From: Streptomyces sp. Tu6071
Lineage (GTDB): Bacteria; Actinomycetota; Actinomycetes; Streptomycetales; Streptomycetaceae
Assembly (NCBI RefSeq): GCF_000213055.1
Contig: NZ_CM001165.1
Location: 2,503,445 to 2,567,444, forward strand
Length of the DNA: 64,000 bases
Direction: 5' to 3'
Shown in pieces: positions 24,011 through 34,875 of the stretch. Positions within the stretch are counted from its first letter, which is position 1. Every line of letters starts with the position of its first letter. The translations under genes were made by a program, and so were the position numbers. The notes below the pieces were generated by a model that did not search any database, was not told the origin of the DNA, and saw only the letters and a program-made list of their open reading frames with translations.

Positions 24011-26320
24011 TCAGTTGGGATTCGTCTTGATCTCCACCGTCCGCTCCGCAGCCGTCTTCCCCCGCAGCGCCTCCCGCAGCGCCCCCACGACGTCCTGCGG
24101 CGTCACGGCCGTCTTCTCGCCCGTCCCCCGGGTGATGAGGACGCCGTCGAAGGTCGAGCCGTACAGGCTCTCCAGGGCCTTGAGGTCGTACGTGTCGACG
24201 AGCTTCCCGCCGACGGCCTTGACACCGAGGATCTGCGGCAGGGAGCGGTCCGGGCCGAACTGGATCGACGCGGTCCCCGCCTTGATCGTCACGAGTCCGG
24301 ACATGGCCGGTTCGGCGAAGTCCTTCATCATGCGGTCGACCTCGGCGTCGGAGATCTCCGGCTTGTGCTCGGTGAGCGGCAGCGAGACCGGCTTGGACGT
24401 CCCCGCCCCCACCTGCTCGCGGTACGCCCGCGTCACCACGGCCATCGACCTGGTGACGTCGAGCGTGCGGCCCGGCTTGCCGCGCACGGCCGTCGCCTTG
24501 CCCGGGGAGAACTTGATCGTCCCCTCCTGGAGGCTGCCCGACGTGCCCGCGACGCGGCTCAGCGAGTCGGCGAGCTTCTCCTTGTCGACGGGCATGACCG
24601 GCTCGACGACGCGCTCCTTGCCGATGAGCGAGCCGAAGACGGAGACCGGGTTGTAGTCGCTCGTCGCCGCGCCGCGCACGGTCGCCTGGCTGTCGAGCGA
24701 GAGCCCCGACTTGTCCGGCTTGAGGCTCGCCGCCTTGCCGTCGACGGTGAGCGGGAGCGCGGCGAGGGACCGCTTGGCGAGCGCCGAGTCGAGCTTGTTG
24801 ACGGCCGCGTCGCGCGTCCCGCCGCCGATGTCCACACCGAGCACGGTGGTGCCCTTGGGGACGTCGGAACGGTTCATCAGGAGGCCCGCGCCGTACCCCC
24901 CGGCGGCGATGACGACGACCACGCCGACGAGGAGGCCGAGCTTGCTGCGGCCCTTCTTCTTCGGCTTCGCGGACTTCGTGGCCTTCGGGGCCGGCTCCTC
25001 GGGCCCGGTGGGCGGCGTGACCGGCTCGGGGAAGCGCGCCGCGGCTCCGGGTACGGGGAAGGACGGCGACCCTGCGCCGGGGCCCAGCGGGTCCTGGCGC
25101 ATCGTCACGCGGTCGGCGCCCTGCCCGCTCTCCCACTGCGGCGGGACGACGGGCAGACCGCCTGTCAGCGTGTCGCCGGAGACCTGGCCGCCGGAGCCGC
25201 CGCCGTTCGCGGGGCCCTTGCCGGGGCCGTTGCCGGGACCGGCCGAGGGGCCGCGCGGGGCACGGGGCTGCTGCGGGGTGAGGATCGCGGTGTCGTCGAC
25301 GGAGGGCCACGGCGAGCGCGGCGCACCGGGCGCCGGGTGCTGCGCGGTGGTCTCGGCGTCGGAGGCACCGGCAGCGGGAACGGGACCGGCCTGGGGACCT
25401 CCGCCCCGCGGCCCACCGGCGCGCGGACCACCCTGCGGCCCACCGCCCTGCGGCCCGCCCGGTCGCGGTGTCGCCTGCGGCGGCGCGTCGGCGAACGCCT
25501 GCGTGACGTCGTAGGCCCCCGTGCTCCGGCCGCCCTGGGGGGGCTGCTGCCCACCGGGGTTCCGGCCGAGGGGCGTACCGGCGGCGGGCGTCGGCGTGCC
25601 GTACCCCCCGGCGGCGGGCGCGCCACCACCGGAAGCACCCGCGCCGCCCGGGGCGCCGCGCTCGGTGGGAGCACCGGTGGCACCCCCCGGCAGCCCCGCG
25701 CCCTCGGTGCCGCCGCCCTGCGTCGGCGCCACCGGGCTCGGCGTGTTGCCGCCCCGGGTCCCGTTCTTGCGCGGCGCGAACCAGTCGCTCGGCGGCTTGT
25801 CCTCGCGCGAAGCGCCCGCGCCCGGACCGGCCTGACCGCCCTGACCGGCCTGGCCGCCCTGCCCGGAAGGCCCCGCGGGGCCGGACTGCGCGGACTGCCC
25901 GGGAGGGGCCGGACGCTCGCCGGGACGCGGCCCCTGGCCGCCGTCCCGCTCACGCGGTGCCGAGGGCGCGGGCCGGGTGCGCTCGCGGCCCTGGGGAGCG
26001 CCCTGGGTGCCCTGCGGGCCCCCCGCGTCCTCGCCCCGCGCGGCGCGCTCCTCCTTCTCCCTCTCGCTCATCGGCGTGCGGAGCACGACGGGCGGGATGG
26101 GCCGCGACCCGGGAATGTTGATCTTGATCCGGGTCGTCATGGTCGTCTCGGTCCTGCGCTCCTCGGAGCGACCCGCGCCGGAGGCCGCGGCGTCCTGGGG
26201 GGCGGCTGTGCCGTCCTCGCCCTGCGCCGGGGTGCCGTACGGGGGCGTGCCCGAGGGGTAGGCGGCACCGCCGCCGCTCCCCCGGGGGCCGGAGGACGAA
26301 CTCTCAGTATCACGACTCAA
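24011..26320 (-). CDS. Peptidoglycan-binding-domain (PG_binding_4) membrane protein with long disordered cytoplasmic part
   Basis: A 769-residue protein. The first about 450 residues are Gly/Pro/Gln-rich and disordered, with one conserved island near residues 61-82 (MTTRIKINIPGSRPIPPVV). A membrane helix lies at about 455-478 (LGLLVGVVVVIAAGGYGAGLL), preceded by a Lys-rich stop (KPKKKGRSK). The outer 290 residues hold two copies of the domain that precedes VanW modules: GTTVLGVDIGGGTRDAAVNKL and, later, the FSPGKATAVRGKPGRTLDV segment; no VanW domain follows. The start is TTG 26320 with aggagagcc upstream; the ATG before TTRIKINI is an alternative. A role in cell wall assembly is inferred. 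A gap of 216 bp without a gene follows upstream. Confidence 0.8.
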   Translation of the reverse strand: MSRDTESSSSGPRGSGGGAAYPSGTPPYGTPAQGEDGTAAPQDAAASGAGRSEERRTETTMTTRIKINIPGSRPIPPVVLRTPMSEREKEERAARGEDAGGPQGTQGAPQGRERTRPAPSAPRERDGGQGPRPGERPAPPGQSAQSGPAGPSGQGGQAGQGGQAGPGAGASREDKPPSDWFAPRKNGTRGGNTPSPVAPTQGGGTEGAGLPGGATGAPTERGAPGGAGASGGGAPAAGGYGTPTPAAGTPLGRNPGGQQPPQGGRSTGAYDVTQAFADAPPQATPRPGGPQGGGPQGGPRAGGPRGGGPQAGPVPAAGASDAETTAQHPAPGAPRSPWPSVDDTAILTPQQPRAPRGPSAGPGNGPGKGPANGGGSGGQVSGDTLTGGLPVVPPQWESGQGADRVTMRQDPLGPGAGSPSFPVPGAAARFPEPVTPPTGPEEPAPKATKSAKPKKKGRSKLGLLVGVVVVIAAGGYGAGLLMNRSDVPKGTTVLGVDIGGGTRDAAVNKLDSALAKRSLAALPLTVDGKAASLKPDKSGLSLDSQATVRGAATSDYNPVSVFGSLIGKERVVEPVMPVDKEKLADSLSRVAGTSGSLQEGTIKFSPGKATAVRGKPGRTLDVTRSMAVVTRAYREQVGAGTSKPVSLPLTEHKPEISDAEVDRMMKDFAEPAMSGLVTIKAGTASIQFGPDRSLPQILGVKAVGGKLVDTYDLKALESLYGSTFDGVLITRGTGEKTAVTPQDVVGALREALRGKTAAERTVEIKTNPN

Positions 26321-26536
26321 GGCAGGCTCTCCTGGTTGGCTCCACCGCCCGTCACGACCTCCCGCGAGGGGGCTCCCCTGCCGAAGGTGGGGGGTGGCTC
26401 GGCGGCGCGCACCACCATACTGGCCGCCGGACGCCCTCCGTCCGGCCCGCTGGCCGAAGTCGGGGCTTCCGGGGCTTTCGCGTGAATGGTCACGTGCGCG
26501 GTCACGGCTGTGCCGGATGCGGGACCGGGTACCCCG

Positions 26537-26974
26537 TCAGGCGCTCGTACGCACCGCTCCCGGACCGGCCCAGCCGCCCGGCCGCCCGCCCGTGGCACAG
26601 ATCACAGCGACGGCCATCCCGCCGAGCAGGAAGCCGTACGAACCGAGCCCGGCCCCGAAGACGTAATCGCCCTCGGGGCGTGTCGTGGTGAGCAGGACGA
26701 CGGCGACGAGCCAGCCGACGGCGGGAATCAGGCCGCCCGCGAGGGTGCGGGCGAGGTGGGCGCCCCCGTAGCAGAGCCCGGCGAGCGCGGCGAGCGCGAG
26801 GGCGAGCCCGCCGGGCGGCAGCGCGGCCTGCACGAGCGCCCCGGCAAGCCCCGTCACGAGGCCGAGCAGGGCGCCGCCCGCGTATCCGGCGATGCGCGCG
26901 GGGCCGGGCGGCGCGGTGAGGAAGTTCCCCTCGGGGGCGGTGCGCTGGGCGGGGACTTTGGGCTTGTTGCTCAT
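26537..26974 (-). CDS. DUF6113 family small membrane protein
   Basis: A 145-residue protein with four hydrophobic segments (about residues 27-48, 52-72, 80-100, 105-130) and a short polar N-terminus [19 protein letters not shown]. The ATG overlaps the mshB stop (ATGA), so it is co-translated with mshB. A similar small membrane protein follows mshB in M. tuberculosis (Rv1171, as I recall). Function is unknown; the coupling suggests a role in, or close to, mycothiol metabolism, which is inference only. Confidence 0.85.
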   Translation of the reverse strand: MSNKPKVPAQRTAPEGNFLTAPPGPARIAGYAGGALLGLVTGLAGALVQAALPPGGLALALAALAGLCYGGAHLARTLAGGLIPAVGWLVAVVLLTTTRPEGDYVFGAGLGSYGFLLGGMAVAVICATGGRPGGWAGPGAVRTSA

Positions 26975-27900
26975 GACTGCGGCTCCCTGGAGGAGGAAGG
27001 GGATGGCGGCACGAGCCCGGCGAGGAGCCCCGTCTCGTAGCCGTCCGGTCCGGGCGGCCCCGCCTCGCCCCGTACCAACTCGTAGTACTCGACGCCGAAG
27101 ACGGGCTGCGCGAGGTCGTTGGAGAGGGCGAAGAGGGGCTCGGCGACGGTGATCTGCGTGGCGTGGGCGCGCATCGCCGCGAGCTTCGCGGGGAGGTGCG
27201 CGCGGGCGTCGACGGCGGTCGTGACGCGGGCCGCCTCGACGACGCCGGGGACGTCGTCGACGGCGGCGAGCCGGGCGAAGGGGCTCCCGGGCAGGGCGCG
27301 GCGGGCCTCGGCGAAGGCGGCCTCGGCGACGGGGCGCGGGAGCCGGTTCCAGTACGTCTTGGCGATCGTGTGCGCGGGTCCGGCGGCGGGCAGGCGGCCC
27401 GGCTCGGCGGCGAGTTCGGCGGCGCGCATCGCGACGCGGTGGGCCTGGATGTGGTCGGGGTGGCCGTAGCCCCCGTCGGGGTCGTACGTGACGAGGACGT
27501 CGGGCCGTACCTCGCGGATGACGGCGACGAGGTGCCCGGCCGCCTCGTCGAGCGGCGCGGACCAGAAGGAGCCGGGGCGGTCGTTCTGCGGGGCGCCCAT
27601 CATCCCGGAGTCGCGGTAGCGTCCCGGGCCGCCGAGGAAGCGGTGGTCGCGGACGCCGAGGGCCGCCATGGCGGCGGTGAGTTCGCCGCTGCGGTACGTG
27701 CCGAGCCGGTCGGCGCGGTCCGCGGCGAGGGGGGCGAGGGCGGGCGGGATGATCTCGCCCTCCTCGCCGAGGGTGCAGGTCACGAGGGTGACCTCGGCGC
27801 CGCTCGCGACAGCGGCGGCCATCGTGGCACCGTTGTTGATCGACTCGTCGTCCGGGTGCGCGTGGACGAGGAGCAGTCGCGGGCGGGCGTTCTCGGTCAT
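26971..27900 (-). CDS. mshB: N-acetyl-1-D-myo-inosityl-2-amino-2-deoxy-alpha-D-glucopyranoside deacetylase
   Basis: Second step of mycothiol synthesis: removes acetate from GlcNAc-inositol. The 309-residue product is a zinc deacetylase of the LmbE/PIG-L family: HAHPDDE at 13-19 (His15, Asp18 ligands), TCTLGEEGE at about 41-49, [13 protein letters not shown], and [15 protein letters not shown] at about 141-155 with the third His ligand. Length and motifs match MshB rather than the related Mca amidase. The C-terminal tail is Ser/Pro-rich. The gene is at the head of a two-gene unit with the DUF6113 gene. The other msh genes are elsewhere. Confidence 0.94.
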   Translation of the reverse strand: MTENARPRLLLVHAHPDDESINNGATMAAAVASGAEVTLVTCTLGEEGEIIPPALAPLAADRADRLGTYRSGELTAAMAALGVRDHRFLGGPGRYRDSGMMGAPQNDRPGSFWSAPLDEAAGHLVAVIREVRPDVLVTYDPDGGYGHPDHIQAHRVAMRAAELAAEPGRLPAAGPAHTIAKTYWNRLPRPVAEAAFAEARRALPGSPFARLAAVDDVPGVVEAARVTTAVDARAHLPAKLAAMRAHATQITVAEPLFALSNDLAQPVFGVEYYELVRGEAGPPGPDGYETGLLAGLVPPSPSSSREPQS

Positions 27901-27975
27901 GGGCCAAGCCTACGAGCCCCCGCGGGGACGGCGCCGCGCCACCCGCCGCGAGCGGGCGGCGGGCCCCCGTACCCG

Positions 27976-28018
27976 CCCCGTCGCACCCCGCGCGCCGGCC
28001 CCCGTACCGGCGACGGGG
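27976..28018 (-). terminator. Hairpin terminator downstream of small membrane protein gene
   Basis: A 9-bp perfect stem pairs 27976-27984 with 28010-28018, immediately after the minus-strand stop at 28021. The loop is 25 bases and GC-rich, so the structure is weaker than others in this window. Confidence 0.55.
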
Positions 28019-28020
28019 TC

Positions 28021-28215
28021 TCAGAACTTGATGTCGCCCAGCATCCCCGCCACGTTGTTCGTCAGTTCCCTGATCGTCGGTGCGATCGAGGAGCCGGCCA
28101 GGAAGAAGCCGAGCAGCACGCAGACGACCGCGTGCCCCGCTTTCAGCCCCGACTTCCTGACGAGCAGGACGACGATGATCAACATCAGGACCACCGCCGA
28201 AATCGAGAGCGCCAC
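28021..28215 (-). CDS. Small conserved two-helix membrane protein
   Basis: A 64-residue protein with a first helix at about 3-20 (LSISAVVLMLIIVVLLV), a basic turn RKSGLKAG, a second helix at about 28-44 (HAVVCVLLGFFLAGSS) and a C-terminal polar tail TIRELTNNVAGMLGDIKF. Coding bias is clear although the gene is short. The pattern with RKSG between helices is familiar from conserved small membrane proteins in Streptomyces that lie near mshB. Function unknown; a component of a phage-holin-like or membrane-stress system cannot be excluded. Confidence 0.78.
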   Translation of the reverse strand: MALSISAVVLMLIIVVLLVRKSGLKAGHAVVCVLLGFFLAGSSIAPTIRELTNNVAGMLGDIKF

Positions 28216-28438
28216 GGCGGCTCACCTCCCATGCTCGCGAACTGCGGAGAAGTCCCCCGGCGGTCGGCGCCGGGAGTGCGGACACCCGGGAACAGCGCTG
28301 TCCCCACGCACCCGCCGCGCACGGCGGACCTGCACCCACCTTGCGCTACGGATCATAACTATGAGTGGCTGCGCATGAGTCGTCGCACCGGAGCATGAGG
28401 GGCGCACCGTCCGCCAACCGGGCTTCTAGGCTGAGCCC

Positions 28439-30577
28439 ATGACAACGGAGTCCCTGAGTTTCCCCCGCCAGTACGCGCGCAGTCAGCGCTTCACCCTCGG
28501 AGCGCCGCGCTCCCTCACCGTCGCCCCCGACGGCTCGCGGATCGTTTTCCTTCGTTCCAGGTCAGGGACTGATCGCTCCCAGATGCTCTGGGTTCTTGAC
28601 GTGACCGAGGACGGCAAGAGCGCCGAGCGGCTGCTCGCCGATCCGGCCGCGTTGCTCGGCGCGGGCGGCGAGCGGCTCTCGGCGCGGGAGCGCGCCCGGC
28701 GTGAGCGGGCCAGGGAGAGCGCGGCGGGGATCGTCGGGTACGCGAGCGACGCGGAGGTCTCGACGGCGGTGTACGCCCTGTCAGGGCGCCTGTGGACGAC
28801 GGATCTGCGCTCCGGGGCGAGCCGTGCGCTCGCCGTGCCCGGACCCGTCATCGACCCGCGCCTCTCTCCCGACGGGTCGATGATCGCCTACGTGTCCGAG
28901 GGCGCCCTGCGGCTCGTGGACGCGGACGGGAACGGGGACAGGGCCCTCGCGGCGCCCGAGGAGGCCCAGGTCACCTACGGCCTCGCGGAGTTCGTCGCCG
29001 CCGAGGAGATGGACAGGACGCGCGGCTTCTGGTGGGCGCCGGACAGCGCGCGGCTCCTCGTCGCGCGCGTCGACGAGTCCCCCGTCCAGCGCTGGTGGAT
29101 CGCCGACCCGGCACACCCGGACCGCGAGCCGTCCGCGATCGCCTACCCGCGCGCCGGGACGGCCAACGCGGACGTGCGGCTCTTCCTCCACGACCTCGAA
29201 GGGGGCCGCACCGAGGTCGTGTGGGACCGCGTCCGCTACCCGTACCTCGCGCGCGTGCACTGGTCGGCCGCCGGGGCGCCGCTGCTGCTCGTGCAGTCCA
29301 GGGACCAGCGCGCGGTGCTCTACCTCGGCGTGGACGAGGAGAGCGGCGCGACGCGGATGGTGCACGCGGACGAGGACCCCGACTGGGTGGAGCTGCGCGG
29401 CGGTTCCCCGGCGTGGACCCCGGACGGGAAGCTCGTCCGGATCACGGACGAGGGCGGCGCGCGGGTCCTCGCGGTCGGCGACCGGCTCCTGACCGGCGGG
29501 ACGCTCCAGGTCCGCGCGGTGCTCGACGTGGGCGCCGACGACGTGCTGATCTCGGCGGCGGCGGGCGCGGAGGCGGCGGACCGCGAGACCGGCGAGATCC
29601 ACGTGCACCGCGTGAGCGCGCTCGGCGTCGAGCGGGTCAGCGCCGGCGCGGGAGTCCACTCGGCCGTGCGCGGCGGCCCGTTGACGGTCCTGTCGACCGC
29701 GACCCCGGACGCCTTCGGGACGACGTACCGGGTGCTGCGGGACGGCGAGGAGGTCGCCCGCCTCGCCTCGTACGCCGAGACCCCGGACCTCGTGCCGCGC
29801 CCGGTGTTCACGACGGGGGGCGCACGGGAGATTCCGTGCGCGGTACTGCTGCCGTCCTGGTACCGCGAGGAGGAGGGTCCGCTTCCCGTCCTCATGGACC
29901 CGTACGGGGGACCGCACGGCCAGCGCGTCGTGGCGGCCCGCAACCCGCACCTGACCTCGCAGTGGTTCGCCGAGCAGGGCTTCGCCGTCGTCGTCGCCGA
30001 CGGGCGCGGCACACCGGGTCCCTCGCCCGCGTGGGAGAAGGCCGTGAACCGCCGGCTGACGCTGAGCCTGGACGACCAGGTCGACGCGCTCCACGGCCTC
30101 GCCGACCGCTTCCCGCTCGACCTCTCGCGCGTGGCGATCCGCGGCTGGTCCTTCGGCGGCTACCTCGCCGCGATGGCCGTGCTGCGCCGCCCCGACGTCT
30201 TCCACGCGGGCGTCTCCGGCGCCCCCGTGACGGACCTGCGCCTCTACGACACGCACTACCAGGAGCGCTACCTCGGCGACCCCGCCGCCGAGCCGGAGGT
30301 GTACGCGCACAACTCCCTCGTCACCGACGAAGGGCTCTCCGAGGCGCGCGAGCCGCACCGCCCGCTCATGCTCATCCACGGCCTCGTGGACGACAACGTC
30401 GTCGTGGCGCACGGCCTGCGCCTGTCCTCGGCGCTCCTCGCCGCGGGCCGCCCGCACGAGTTCCTGCCGCTGAGCGGCGTGACGCACATGACGCCGCAGG
30501 AGGAGGTCGCGGAGAACCTGCTGCTCTTCCAGGTCGACTTCCTGCGCCGCTCGCTGGGGCTCAGCGCGCGCGACTGA
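28439..30577 (+). CDS. Prolyl oligopeptidase family S9 peptidase (dipeptidyl-peptidase IV-like)
   Basis: A 712-residue serine peptidase. The N-terminal half is a WD-like beta-propeller (PRSLTVAPDGSRIVF, DPRLSPDGSMIAYVS, WWAPDSARLLVARVDESPVQRWWIADP). The C-terminal alpha/beta-hydrolase domain has the nucleophile Ser571 in GWSFGGY, the acid Asp at about 649-650 in HGLVDDNV and the His at about 682 in SGVTHM. The Glu pair EE in FVAAEEMDRTRGFWW matches the DPP-IV substrate amino-terminus anchor. There is no signal peptide, so it is intracellular and probably processes dipeptide-blocked peptides, consistent with the peptide importers downstream. Start ATG 28439 lies in the standard position. Confidence 0.92.
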   Translation: MTTESLSFPRQYARSQRFTLGAPRSLTVAPDGSRIVFLRSRSGTDRSQMLWVLDVTEDGKSAERLLADPAALLGAGGERLSARERARRERARESAAGIVGYASDAEVSTAVYALSGRLWTTDLRSGASRALAVPGPVIDPRLSPDGSMIAYVSEGALRLVDADGNGDRALAAPEEAQVTYGLAEFVAAEEMDRTRGFWWAPDSARLLVARVDESPVQRWWIADPAHPDREPSAIAYPRAGTANADVRLFLHDLEGGRTEVVWDRVRYPYLARVHWSAAGAPLLLVQSRDQRAVLYLGVDEESGATRMVHADEDPDWVELRGGSPAWTPDGKLVRITDEGGARVLAVGDRLLTGGTLQVRAVLDVGADDVLISAAAGAEAADRETGEIHVHRVSALGVERVSAGAGVHSAVRGGPLTVLSTATPDAFGTTYRVLRDGEEVARLASYAETPDLVPRPVFTTGGAREIPCAVLLPSWYREEEGPLPVLMDPYGGPHGQRVVAARNPHLTSQWFAEQGFAVVVADGRGTPGPSPAWEKAVNRRLTLSLDDQVDALHGLADRFPLDLSRVAIRGWSFGGYLAAMAVLRRPDVFHAGVSGAPVTDLRLYDTHYQERYLGDPAAEPEVYAHNSLVTDEGLSEAREPHRPLMLIHGLVDDNVVVAHGLRLSSALLAAGRPHEFLPLSGVTHMTPQEEVAENLLLFQVDFLRRSLGLSARD

Positions 30578-31538
30578 CCGGTGCCGGGGCCGCCGCCCGC
30601 TCCTCGACGGCGGCCCCCGCGCGTACGGGCGTGCGCAGCAGCGCGAGCACGGCGAGCCCGGCGAGGACGTACGCGAGGGTGCTGGCGAGCGAGAGCTGAA
30701 GGCGCGGCGTGCCGCTCAGCGCCCCGTCGAAGCGCTCCTGGCGCAGGCCCACGGAGAGCCTGACGAGGCCCCAGGCGAGGAGCATCGCCCCGGCGGCGGT
30801 GCCGAGCGCGCGCCCGGCCCGCGCGCGGGCCGCGCAGGCGATGCCCGCGGCGAGGGCGAGCAGCACGAGCGCGGCGGCCCACCAGGGCTGCGGGGTCGCG
30901 AGGAGCGTGAGGGTCGTGCTGCGGTTGCCGAGCAGGGCGCCCCGGTAGGCGACGGCCCCGTAGTCGTCGACGCGCACGGCCTCCCAGACGGCGAGCAGCC
31001 CGGCGGACAGGAGCAGGACCGCGGCGGCGGTACGGGCCGGGGGCGGCCTGTCCGCGCGGGGGCGCCGCACGGCGAAGGCGCAGCCGAGCAGGAGCACCCC
31101 GAGCAACAGCCCCGCGAGATCGGTGGCGCGCGCGAGCCCGCGCAGCCCCTCCCCGCCCCACGGCCCGGTCCACGGCTGCGCGAGCAGCCACGAGGACGGC
31201 AGGCGCACGACGAGCGCGCAGGCACCGACGGCGGCGAGCGCCGGGGCGGCGGTACGGGGCGCCCTGACCCCCCGTACGGCCCCCCACACGCCGAGCAGGA
31301 GCAGTACCCCGTCCCCGAGCGAGGTCACCTGCACCGACCGCCCGCCCCAGGCGGAGGGCGAACCGGCCCACAGCCACCAGACCCGCCCGGGATGCCAGTG
31401 TGCGACGGAGAGATCCCGCACGGCCCACGCGAGACTGCCCGCCGCGAGCAACGCGCAGGCGAGGACCCCGGCCCACCGCGCACGACCACCCGAAACACGC
31501 CCCATGCGCCCAAAGGTGCCACACAGACGACGCGCCAT
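30561..31538 (-). CDS. Polytopic membrane protein of unknown function
   Basis: A 325-residue Ala/Leu/Arg-rich protein with about seven membrane helices (for example GVLACALLAAGSLAWAV, LLLLGVWGAV, LAGLLLGVLLLGCAF, AAVLLLSAGLLAVWE, AALVLLALAAGIACA) and short loops. No family recognised. The start at 31538 is supported by ggagggg nine bases upstream; an ATG at 31505 would shorten it by 11 residues. Its 3' end overlaps the convergent S9 peptidase gene by 17 bp. It is preceded by the peptide ABC operon terminator on the same strand. Confidence 0.65.
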   Translation of the reverse strand: MARRLCGTFGRMGRVSGGRARWAGVLACALLAAGSLAWAVRDLSVAHWHPGRVWWLWAGSPSAWGGRSVQVTSLGDGVLLLLGVWGAVRGVRAPRTAAPALAAVGACALVVRLPSSWLLAQPWTGPWGGEGLRGLARATDLAGLLLGVLLLGCAFAVRRPRADRPPPARTAAAVLLLSAGLLAVWEAVRVDDYGAVAYRGALLGNRSTTLTLLATPQPWWAAALVLLALAAGIACAARARAGRALGTAAGAMLLAWGLVRLSVGLRQERFDGALSGTPRLQLSLASTLAYVLAGLAVLALLRTPVRAGAAVEERAAAPAPVSRAR

Positions 31539-31616
31539 GGACAAAGCCCCTCCGGGGGAGATCGAGGAGCGGGGCCCGGGGGGAGCCCCGAGACGTGACC
31601 CGGCGGGGGGCGAACA

Positions 31617-31655
31617 AAAACCGGCCGGGGCGACAGTGTCACCCCGACCGGTTTC
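31617..31655 (-). terminator. Hairpin terminator at the end of the first peptide ABC operon
   Basis: An inverted repeat with arms around 31619-31633 and 31639-31653 (aaccgg and ccggtt at the ends, cgggg against cccc(g) inside, one mismatch). On the minus strand it follows the ATPase gene stop (31757) by about 100 bp and is followed by a T-run from the a-tract at 31616-31620. Confidence 0.75.
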
Positions 31656-31756
31656 AAACGGCACCCGCACGGCCGTACAAGAAGAACCCTCCCCCGTCCG
31701 TATATCGGAACCGCGTCCACGGAGTTGCCTCCGTGTTAAGCCCCTCCCGACCCCGC

Positions 31757-33851
<2,095 letters not shown>

Positions 33852-33861
33852 GGCGGGCTCC

Positions 33862-34875
33862 TCAGCGCAGCTTGGGGTCGAGGGCGTCGCGCACCGCGTC
33901 GCCGAGCATGATGAAGGCGAGCACGGTGATCGCCAGGGCCCCGGAGGGCCACAGGAGCATGTGCGGGGCGTTGCGCACGTTCCCCGAGGCGTCCGAGATG
34001 TCGATGCCCCAGGAGACCGTGGGGGGCCGCAGCCCGACGCCGAGGAAGGACAGGGTGGCTTCGAGCGCCACGTACGTGCCGAGTGCGATCGTCGCGACGA
34101 CGATGACGGGCGCGACGGCGTTCGGCGCGATGTGGCGCAGCAGCATCCGGGTGTTGGAGGCGCCGAGGGCGCGCGCGGCCTCCACGTAGTCGTTCTGCTT
34201 CGTCGTGATGACCGAGCCGCGGGCGATGCGGGCGATCTGCGGCCAGCCGAGGAGCACGATGAAGCCGACGACGGGCCAGACCGTGTTCGAGGTGACGACG
34301 GAGAGCAGGACGAGGCCGCCGAGGACGACGGGGATCGCGAAGAAGATGTCGGTGAGGCGGGACAGGATCGAGTCCCAGAAGCCGCCGAAGAACCCGGCGA
34401 GCCCGCCGAGGATCGAGCCGAGGATCGCGACGCCGAGGGTCGCGCAGACGCCGACGGTCACCGAGGCGCGGGCGCCGTGGACGGTGCGGGTGTAGACGTC
34501 GCAGCCCTGGTTGGTGAAGCCGAAGGGGTGCCCGGAGCGGGCGCCCTTCTGGGCGTCGGAGAGGTCGCACTTGAGCGGGTTGCCGGAGGCGATCAGGGAC
34601 GGCCAGATCGAGATCACGACCAGGAAGAGGATGATCAGCGCGGAGATGATGAAGACCGGGTTGCGGCGCAGGTCGCGCCAGGCGTCGGACCACAGGCTGC
34701 GGGGCTTCTCGCGCGGGTCGCCGCCCTCGGGCTCCTCGCCGACCAGGCTGCCGCCCTCACCGGTCGCGAGGGCCGTCGCGCCGCCCTGGCCGATGGCGCC
34801 GACGGCCTCGTCGGCGGGTGGGAGGTGGTTCTCCGGCTCCGGCTCGGACTCCGGAGTGGGCTCGGGCTCACGCAT
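33862..34875 (-). CDS. oppC: Oligopeptide ABC transporter permease (OppC-like), operon 1
   Basis: A 337-residue permease. A long acidic, Pro/Glu-rich cytoplasmic N-terminus (about 60 residues) precedes the first membrane helix (VFIISALIILFLVVISIW). About five more helices follow in the ABC permease fold, with the coupling EAA-like motif in EAARALGASNTRMLLRHIAPN. The C-terminus is LGDAVRDALDPKLR, typical of OppC. It overlaps OppB by 8 bp. Confidence 0.93.
   Translation of the reverse strand: MREPEPTPESEPEPENHLPPADEAVGAIGQGGATALATGEGGSLVGEEPEGGDPREKPRSLWSDAWRDLRRNPVFIISALIILFLVVISIWPSLIASGNPLKCDLSDAQKGARSGHPFGFTNQGCDVYTRTVHGARASVTVGVCATLGVAILGSILGGLAGFFGGFWDSILSRLTDIFFAIPVVLGGLVLLSVVTSNTVWPVVGFIVLLGWPQIARIARGSVITTKQNDYVEAARALGASNTRMLLRHIAPNAVAPVIVVATIALGTYVALEATLSFLGVGLRPPTVSWGIDISDASGNVRNAPHMLLWPSGALAITVLAFIMLGDAVRDALDPKLR

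Noticed and set aside
22916..26485. Very long plus-strand open frame opposite the ABC ATPase and peptidoglycan-binding genes
   Set aside because: Arg/Gly/Ala shadow composition, no domain and no ribosome binding site. It is antisense to two genes with clear motifs, as expected at such GC.
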